DNA from: Pseudomonas hormoni
GTDB taxonomy: Bacteria > Pseudomonadota > Gammaproteobacteria > Pseudomonadales > Pseudomonadaceae
Length of the DNA stretch: 64,000 bases
Direction of reading: 5' to 3'
Assembly: GCF_018502625.1 (NCBI RefSeq)
Contig: NZ_CP075566.1
Span: forward strand, 1,989,001 to 2,053,000
Part shown: positions 59,132-64,000 of the stretch, piece after piece
How positions within the stretch are numbered: position 1 is the first letter of the stretch
Layout of the letters: each line of letters begins with the position of its first letter
Position numbers and translations under genes: made by a program
Notes under the pieces: generated by a model
Told to the model about the DNA's origin: nothing
The model's database searches: none
What the model saw: the letters and a program-made list of their open reading frames with translations, nothing else

Positions 59132-61090
59132 TCAAAACGCAAAACACGAACAGCCAAACGCTCCCCAGAAGCCCTGAAAGTCACTGACCGGGGCCGAAGA
59201 CAACCGCGCCCGTTCATGACTGTGAGCATGCACCGCGCAAGCCCCGACGCATTGATGAACCTGCGTCGTCATCGGCGCCAGCGGTCTCCAATGGCCCGGC
59301 ACATTAACCACCGGTGACCATTCCGGCACCACCGGCACGGGGGGCGGACCGAGTTTCTCGAACTCGGCGGTGCCGTAGACGATCTTGCCGTCGACAATCG
59401 TCAGCACCGACTCGATCCATTTCACCGCCTCATCCTCGATATGGAAATAGTCCGCCGATAGCGCAATCAAATCCGCCAGTTGCCCGACCTTGATCTGGCC
59501 TTTCTTGCCTTGCTCGGAAGAAAACCAGGCACTGCCGTGGGTGAACAACTCCAGTGCGGTGTCGCGGCTCAAGCCTTGCGGGTGCAACGCCAGACCACCG
59601 ACGGTACGCCCGCTGACCAGCCAGTACATCGACGTCCAGGGGTTGTAGCTCGACACTCGCGTGGCATCGGTGCCAGCGCCGACGGGAACGCCTTCGGCGA
59701 GCATCCGCGCGATCGGTGGCGTGTGCTCGGCGGCCTTGGCGCCATAGCGGTCGACAAAATACTCGCCCTGGAACGCCATGCGATCCTGGATTGCGATCCC
59801 GCCGCCCAAGGCTTTGACCCGCTCGATGTTCTGTGGGGTGATGGTTTCGGCGTGATCGAAAAACCAGGGCAAGCCGTCGAACGGAATGTCGCGATTGACC
59901 TTCTCGAACACATCAAGCATGCGGCTGATGGATTCGTTGTAGGTGGCGTGCAGGCGGAATGGCCAGCGTTGCTCGACGAGGTGGCGAACCACCGGCTCCA
60001 GTTCCTGCTCCATGGTTTGCGGCAGGTCCGGACGAGGTTCGAGAAAGTCTTCGAAATCCGCCGCCGAGAACACCAGCATTTCCCCGGCACCGTTGTGCCG
60101 CAGGAAGTCGTCGCCCTGGCCGTAATGGGAGGTACTGGTCCAGTTCTTGAAGTCGGTCAGTTCTTCCTTCGGTTTCTGGGTGAACAGGTTGTAGGCGATG
60201 CGCACCGTGAGCTGTTGGTCCTTGGCCAGTTGCTGAATGACCTGATAGTCGTCCGGGTAATTCTGGTAACCGCCGCCGGCATCGATGGCGCTGGTGACGC
60301 CGAGGCGATTGAGTTCGCGCATGAATTGCCGGGTCGAATTGACCTGATACTCCAGCGGCAGTTTCGGCCCCTTGGCCAGGGTCGAGTAGAGAATCATCGC
60401 GTTGGGGCGGGCGATCAGCATGCCAGTCGGGTCGCCATTGGCGTCGCGCTGGATTTCACCGCCCGGCGGGTTCGGTGTATCGCGGGTGTAGCCGACCACT
60501 TTCAATGCAGCGCGGTTTAGCAAGGCGCGGTCGTAGAGGTGCAGCACGAACACCGGTGTGTCTGGCGCAGCTTTGTTCAGTTCCTCAATCGTTGGCAGGC
60601 GTTTATCGGCGAACTGGAACTCGTTCCAGCCACCCACCACCCGCACCCATTGCGGCGTGGGTGTACGGTCGGCCTGCTCCTTGAGCATGCGCAAGGCATC
60701 GACCAGTGACGGCACGCCTTCCCAGCGCAATTCGAGGTTGTAGTTCAAACCACCACGGATCAAGTGCAGGTGCGAGTCGTTGAGACCGGGAATCACCGTG
60801 CGACCGTGGAGGTCGATGATTTGCGTGCCCGGGCCTTGCAGCGCCATGGCCTGAGCGTCGCTACCGACCACCACGAAGCGTCCGTCCTTGATGGCGACGG
60901 CACTGGCCTGGGGTTTCTTGCGATCGACGGTGTGCAGGCGTCCGTTGTACAGAATGAGGTCGGCCGGGGTATCTGGCATGGTTTTACTCCCTGCGAATAG
61001 AGGGCTGATCCAGGCACCGACGGCACCTGCCGAAAGGCCTTGCAGCACATGTCGGCGATTGATCCCTTCGTGGTCGTCAGGTGGGGTCAT
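59132..61090 (-). CDS. Tat-exported YtcJ-type amidohydrolase
   Basis: A 652-residue amidohydrolase. The N-terminus has a twin-arginine signal (NRRHVLQGLSAGAVGAWISP). The first metal motif is intact: VIPGLNDSHLHLIRGGL. Later ligands lie in WPFRLHATYNES, WFFDHAETI and GAGTDATRVSSYNP. The C-terminal 60 residues carry a Cys/His-rich tail (CVGACAVHAHSHE) ending in GCSCFAF. ATG 61090 has a GGAG site 9 bases upstream. It is related to the protein at 25486 but is longer and keeps the HxH. The substrate is unknown. Confidence 0.88.
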   Translation of the reverse strand: MTPPDDHEGINRRHVLQGLSAGAVGAWISPLFAGSKTMPDTPADLILYNGRLHTVDRKKPQASAVAIKDGRFVVVGSDAQAMALQGPGTQIIDLHGRTVIPGLNDSHLHLIRGGLNYNLELRWEGVPSLVDALRMLKEQADRTPTPQWVRVVGGWNEFQFADKRLPTIEELNKAAPDTPVFVLHLYDRALLNRAALKVVGYTRDTPNPPGGEIQRDANGDPTGMLIARPNAMILYSTLAKGPKLPLEYQVNSTRQFMRELNRLGVTSAIDAGGGYQNYPDDYQVIQQLAKDQQLTVRIAYNLFTQKPKEELTDFKNWTSTSHYGQGDDFLRHNGAGEMLVFSAADFEDFLEPRPDLPQTMEQELEPVVRHLVEQRWPFRLHATYNESISRMLDVFEKVNRDIPFDGLPWFFDHAETITPQNIERVKALGGGIAIQDRMAFQGEYFVDRYGAKAAEHTPPIARMLAEGVPVGAGTDATRVSSYNPWTSMYWLVSGRTVGGLALHPQGLSRDTALELFTHGSAWFSSEQGKKGQIKVGQLADLIALSADYFHIEDEAVKWIESVLTIVDGKIVYGTAEFEKLGPPPVPVVPEWSPVVNVPGHWRPLAPMTTQVHQCVGACAVHAHSHERARLSSAPVSDFQGFWGAFGCSCFAF

Positions 61091-61194
61091 GGCAGTGTTC
61101 TCCGCAAAAATTATCGGATTGAACAGCCGATGTCTGACGCATGCGGCCAGAAGGAATATAGACCGCAAATCCTCAGGGGGCGGTTTTCCAAAGG

Positions 61195-61232
61195 TGAAAA
61201 ACGACGAATCCCGCCACAAGGGGCGGGATTCG
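61195..61232 (-). terminator. Hairpin terminator after the SCP2 gene
   Basis: CGAATCCCGCC (61205-61215) and GGCGGGATTCG (61222-61232) form a perfect 11-bp stem. On the minus strand it is followed by CGTTTTTC. It lies 40 bp after the SCP2 stop. Confidence 0.75.
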
Positions 61233-61272
61233 TGTGCAGCCAGAGAGGCTCCCGAGCGCGGGAGCCGCCGTC

Positions 61273-61587
61273 TTAGCTCGGGAACAGCTCGGACAGTTTC
61301 ATCGCCAGCATCATGTCGCCTTCAGCGCGCAGTTTGCCGCCCATGAACGCTTGCATGCCGTCGGTCGAACCGTCAACGATGCCTTCCAGGGTTTCGCCGT
61401 CCATCACCAGAGTGACCTGGGCGTCAGGGTTTTCGCCTTCTTTCAGCTCGCAGGTGCTGTCCTTGACGATCAGCGAGAAGTTCTTGGTGTCGTCGATGCG
61501 GAAACCGAAGACCAGGTCCAGACCGGCAGCAGCGGCTGGGTTGAACTTGGCTTTCATTGCTTGTACGGCATCAGCTACGGAGGTCAT
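61273..61587 (-). CDS. SCP2 sterol-binding domain protein
   Basis: A 104-residue single SCP2 domain. It begins MTSVADAVQAMKAKFNPAAA and shows DAQVTLVMDGETLEGIVDGS, then AFMGGKLRAEGDMMLAMKL, the typical lipid-tunnel strands and last helix. Such proteins bind fatty acyl or other hydrophobic molecules. AAGGA lies 7 bases before ATG 61587. It follows the phosphatase gene by 63 bp in the same direction. Confidence 0.9.
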   Translation of the reverse strand: MTSVADAVQAMKAKFNPAAAAGLDLVFGFRIDDTKNFSLIVKDSTCELKEGENPDAQVTLVMDGETLEGIVDGSTDGMQAFMGGKLRAEGDMMLAMKLSELFPS

Positions 61588-61650
61588 GGTTCGATCCTTT
61601 CTTGGTAATAAGAGCTGGGTGATTACAGCCAGGGTCACAATAGTCCGGAC

Positions 61651-62361
61651 TCAGCGAAACGTGATGAGTTCCGGGGCTTTCAACAGTTGCAGATGCGCAT
61701 GACTGTTGAAAGAAGCCAGTGCCACCTCGCGACCACGAAACTTCAGGTGGTTGAGCGAGGTGTTGACGATTTGCCAGTTAAGTTCAAACGCCTGTCTGGC
61801 AGGCATTTGCGTAATGAGGTGGAGCAGGGCGGTGATGGTGCCACCGGAGGTGAACACGGCGATTTTCTGTGAGTTGTCGGCGCTTTCGAGGATCCGGTGC
61901 AGACCGGCCTGCACCCGCTCGACAAAACCCAGCCAGCTTTCAAGGCCCGGGGTGTCATACGTGCCGGCGAGCCAGCGCTCGATGATCAGGGCAAAAATAC
62001 GCTGGAATTCGGCACGGTTCTGCGCGGCGTTGCGCAGGATCTCCAGCGCTTCGGGTTCGTCGTCGAGCATGGCCGGCAACAGCGCGCGGATTACCGCATC
62101 GGCATCGAATTCGTTGAAGGCGGAATCGGTTTCCACGATCGGCACCGGCAAACCTGCGGCAGCGAACTGTTCAAGTGCGCTGCTGGCGGTGTGTTGCTGG
62201 CGGCGCAGGTCGCCCGAGAGGCAGCGATCAAAGCGGATACCCAGCCCGGCGAGGTGCTGGCCGAGGACTTCTGCCTGGCGAATACCGGTCGGCGACAGGA
62301 CGTCATAGTCGTCTGCACCAAAGGAGGCCTGGCCATGTCGAATCAAATAGATACTGCCCAC
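61651..62361 (-). CDS. Histidine phosphatase family protein
   Basis: A 236-residue phosphoglycerate-mutase-like protein. The catalytic motif is IYLIRHGQASFG right at the N-terminus, with the second His in VFTSGGTITALL replaced in the usual H-G position by Ser-Gly-Gly. The second catalytic His is therefore not obvious. GTG 62361 puts the RHG at residue 8-10, as usual; the frame is open to 62481 with a basic, unlikely extension. It may act on a phosphorylated small molecule. Confidence 0.85.
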   Translation of the reverse strand: MGSIYLIRHGQASFGADDYDVLSPTGIRQAEVLGQHLAGLGIRFDRCLSGDLRRQQHTASSALEQFAAAGLPVPIVETDSAFNEFDADAVIRALLPAMLDDEPEALEILRNAAQNRAEFQRIFALIIERWLAGTYDTPGLESWLGFVERVQAGLHRILESADNSQKIAVFTSGGTITALLHLITQMPARQAFELNWQIVNTSLNHLKFRGREVALASFNSHAHLQLLKAPELITFR

Positions 62362-62561
62362 GTCCGCGTCATCCCGGTACGTTGAAGGTTTGGCGAGGTT
62401 ATGAGGATGACGGTGAGCTGTCAATGAAAAAACATACGCTTGTTTGAAATGCCCGTTCCAGCCTGTTGCCAGAGGTTTCACGGCTGGCCGCCGGGCCGGC
62501 GCATGGGTATGCTGATGTTATCCCGCGCGCGTTATGCAGCGCATTGTATCGAGGAGTCCCT

Positions 62562-63584
62562 GTGGAGTTTCTGTCCGAATACGCCAGTTTCCTGGCTAAA
62601 ACCGTGACACTGGTGATCGCCATTCTGGTGGTCCTGGCCAGTTTCGCGTCGTTGCGCAGTAAAGGTCGGCGCAAATCGGCCGGCCAGTTGCAAGTCAGCA
62701 AACTCAATGATTTCTACAAAGGGCTGCGCGAACGCCTGGAGCAGACCTTGCTCGACAAGGACCAGCTCAAGGCCTTGCGCAAGGTAGAGGCTAAAACCGA
62801 GAAAAAACAAAAGAAGAAACTCGAAGCCAAGCCCCGGGTATTCGTGCTGGATTTCGATGGCGACATCAAGGCATCGGCCACCGAAAGCCTGCGCCACGAA
62901 ATTACCGCGCTGCTGACCTTGGCGACGCCAAAGGATGAAGTGGTGCTGCGTCTGGAAAGCGGCGGCGGCATGGTCCACAGCTACGGCCTGGCGTCCTCGC
63001 AACTGGCGCGCATTCGTGAGGCCGGCGTGCCGTTGACCGTGTGCATCGACAAGGTCGCGGCCAGCGGCGGCTACATGATGGCGTGCATCGGCGACAAGAT
63101 CATCAGCGCCCCGTTCGCGATACTCGGCTCGATCGGCGTGGTGGCGCAGTTGCCGAACGTCAATCGCCTGCTGAGGAAGCACGACATTGACTTTGAAGTC
63201 CTCACTGCCGGCGAATACAAGCGCACCCTGACCGTGTTTGGCGAAAACACCGAAAAGGGCCGTGAGAAGTTTCAGGAAGACCTGGACGTCACCCATCAGC
63301 TGTTCAAGAACTTTGTCTCGCGCTATCGCCCGCAACTGGCGATCGACGAGGTGGCCACTGGCGAAATCTGGCTCGGTGTTGCCGCGCTGGACAAGCAACT
63401 GGTCGATGAACTCAAGACCAGTGATGAATACCTCGCCGAACGAGCGAAGAAATCCGAGCTCTATCACTTGCACTACGCCGAACGCAAAAGCCTGCAGGAG
63501 CGCATTGGCATGGCAGCCAGCGGTTCGGTCGATCGCGTCTTGCTGACCTGGTGGAGCCGGTTGACCCAGCAACGCTTCTGGTGA
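62562..63584 (+). CDS. sohB: Inner-membrane S49 protease SohB
   Basis: A 340-residue protease of SohB length. One N-terminal membrane segment (TVTLVIAILVVLASFASL) is followed by a Lys-rich linker and the S49 catalytic domain. The catalytic Ser lies in KVAASGGYMMACIGDKI, and the Lys is expected in the C-terminal GLEF-type block, here FEVLTAGEYKRTLTVFGENT. GTG 62562 is the start, with GAGGAG 6 bases upstream. SohB is a signal-peptide-peptidase-like enzyme of the inner membrane. Confidence 0.93.
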   Translation: MEFLSEYASFLAKTVTLVIAILVVLASFASLRSKGRRKSAGQLQVSKLNDFYKGLRERLEQTLLDKDQLKALRKVEAKTEKKQKKKLEAKPRVFVLDFDGDIKASATESLRHEITALLTLATPKDEVVLRLESGGGMVHSYGLASSQLARIREAGVPLTVCIDKVAASGGYMMACIGDKIISAPFAILGSIGVVAQLPNVNRLLRKHDIDFEVLTAGEYKRTLTVFGENTEKGREKFQEDLDVTHQLFKNFVSRYRPQLAIDEVATGEIWLGVAALDKQLVDELKTSDEYLAERAKKSELYHLHYAERKSLQERIGMAASGSVDRVLLTWWSRLTQQRFW

Positions 63585-63617
63585 TTTTCAAAGCGAGATT
63601 GTTCTGACCATAAAGCC

Positions 63618-63642
63618 GTGGCACGTCCACGGTTTTTTTTGC
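63618..63642 (+). terminator. Rho-independent terminator of sohB
   Basis: CCGTGG-CACGT-CCACGG followed by eight T residues, 34 bp after the sohB stop. Confidence 0.88.
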
Positions 63643-63772
63643 TCTCTGAAACGGTGCACTTTCCTTCCACACTCAGCGAAATGTCCTAAAGCCGCTGTCG
63701 CTTACTCCCGCTGTAGAAGGGGCCGAAGCCGGATAGGGTGATATTCCTTAATCGACTGCAAGGGAATGCACC

Positions 63773-64000
63773 ATGAAAGAACACGATGAAGAAGCCGGCC
63801 CTCATCCGGCCTCGAACTGGCGAATGCGCGACGAACTGAAAGACCTCGTGGACATCGCACTGCCCCAAACCCCTGGTCAGTTCGGCGAGCGCCAGATCAA
63901 GGAAAAATGGGGGCACGACATCGACCCACGGACCGCCATGCTGGTAACGCTCGATTACGATTACAAGGGGCATCCTGCACAGGACGGCATCCACCAGGGT
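63773..64000 (+). CDS. N-terminal part of an unidentified protein, cut by window end
   Basis: Seventy-six codons from ATG 63773 (AGGGA site 8 bases upstream) run off the window. They read MKEHDEEAGPHPASNWRMRD, then LVDIALPQTPGQFGERQIKE and WGHDIDPRTAMLVTLDYDYK. The block QFGERQIKEKWG-DIDP resembles the start of large Pseudomonas toxins of the dermonecrotic or membrane-targeted effector type, but the visible part is too short to be sure. No signal peptide is seen. Confidence 0.6.
   Translation, partial: MKEHDEEAGPHPASNWRMRDELKDLVDIALPQTPGQFGERQIKEKWGHDIDPRTAMLVTLDYDYKGHPAQDGIHQG

Overview
The window looks like a Pseudomonas chromosome of the fluorescens group. The evidence is G+C-rich coding, at least a dozen REP-type palindromes of the kinds typical of P. 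fluorescens (GTGGGAGC..., GTAGGAGC..., GTGGCGAGGGAGC...), and typical Pseudomonas modules such as lexA2-imuA-imuB-dnaE2, TorF porin, TauT/NitT and Pot-type ABC transporters and SohB. All calls come from reading the sequence and from family knowledge; no database search was run.

Bases 1 to about 9,660 form an accessory island that ends beside the 3' end of a tRNA-Ser(UGA) gene. It holds the tail of one IS66 transposase at the window edge, a second decayed IS66 remnant, a DUF6678-like gene and two unrecognised genes. It also holds a 6,536-bp unit (2466-9001) bounded by 11-bp inverted repeats (GTAACCGTCCG) and a perfect 8-bp direct repeat (GTACTACC). Inside that unit are a complete IS66 tnpA-tnpB-tnpC set, a sensor kinase, the first 41 codons of its response regulator, a broken chemoreceptor with a good sigma-28 promoter, and fragments of YceI and pRiA4b ORF-3 genes. 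It reads as an IS66 element that moved signalling genes as cargo and is now decaying.

From 9.7 to 17 kb there are housekeeping and metabolic genes: a Bax-inhibitor-like membrane protein, an Lrp regulator, an EamA exporter, a FUSC protein, a GapN-like dehydrogenase, a Dyp peroxidase and a Gfo/Idh oxidoreductase. From 17.1 to 24.5 kb lies a tight operon of a GntR/UTRA regulator, an AprA-like flavoprotein, an AprB-like ferredoxin, a TauT/NitT ABC transporter, a HEAT-repeat protein and a DUF971 protein. It looks like uptake plus redox processing of an unknown, perhaps sulfur-containing, substrate. A TorF porin, a YtcJ-type amidohydrolase and a LysR regulator follow.

From 28.4 to 34.1 kb is the SOS mutagenesis cassette lexA2-imuA-imuB-dnaE2. 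From 34.3 to 42.6 kb is a catabolic locus: flavin reductase, two amidohydrolases and a PotABCD-type transporter, opposite a GntR/FCD regulator. From 42.8 to 47.7 kb are a hybrid sensor kinase and a UvrA2-type protein.

From 53.2 down to 47.8 kb runs one continuous minus-strand operon: RsbR-, RsbS- and RsbT-like stressosome proteins, a two-domain RsbX-like phosphatase, a histidine kinase, and a REC-PAS-kinase-REC hybrid. It couples a Gram-positive-type stressosome to two-component output and is the most interesting system here. Beside it are four small proteins of the acidic or stress type (53.4-55.2 kb) and a 243-bp nearly perfect palindrome.

The right end (55.3-64 kb) has a lipid or sterol-like group (SMP-30-like protein, desaturase-SRPBCC fusion, LysR), an IS110 remnant, a Tat-type amidohydrolase, an SCP2 protein, a phosphoglycerate-mutase-like phosphatase, SohB, and the start of a gene cut by the window edge.
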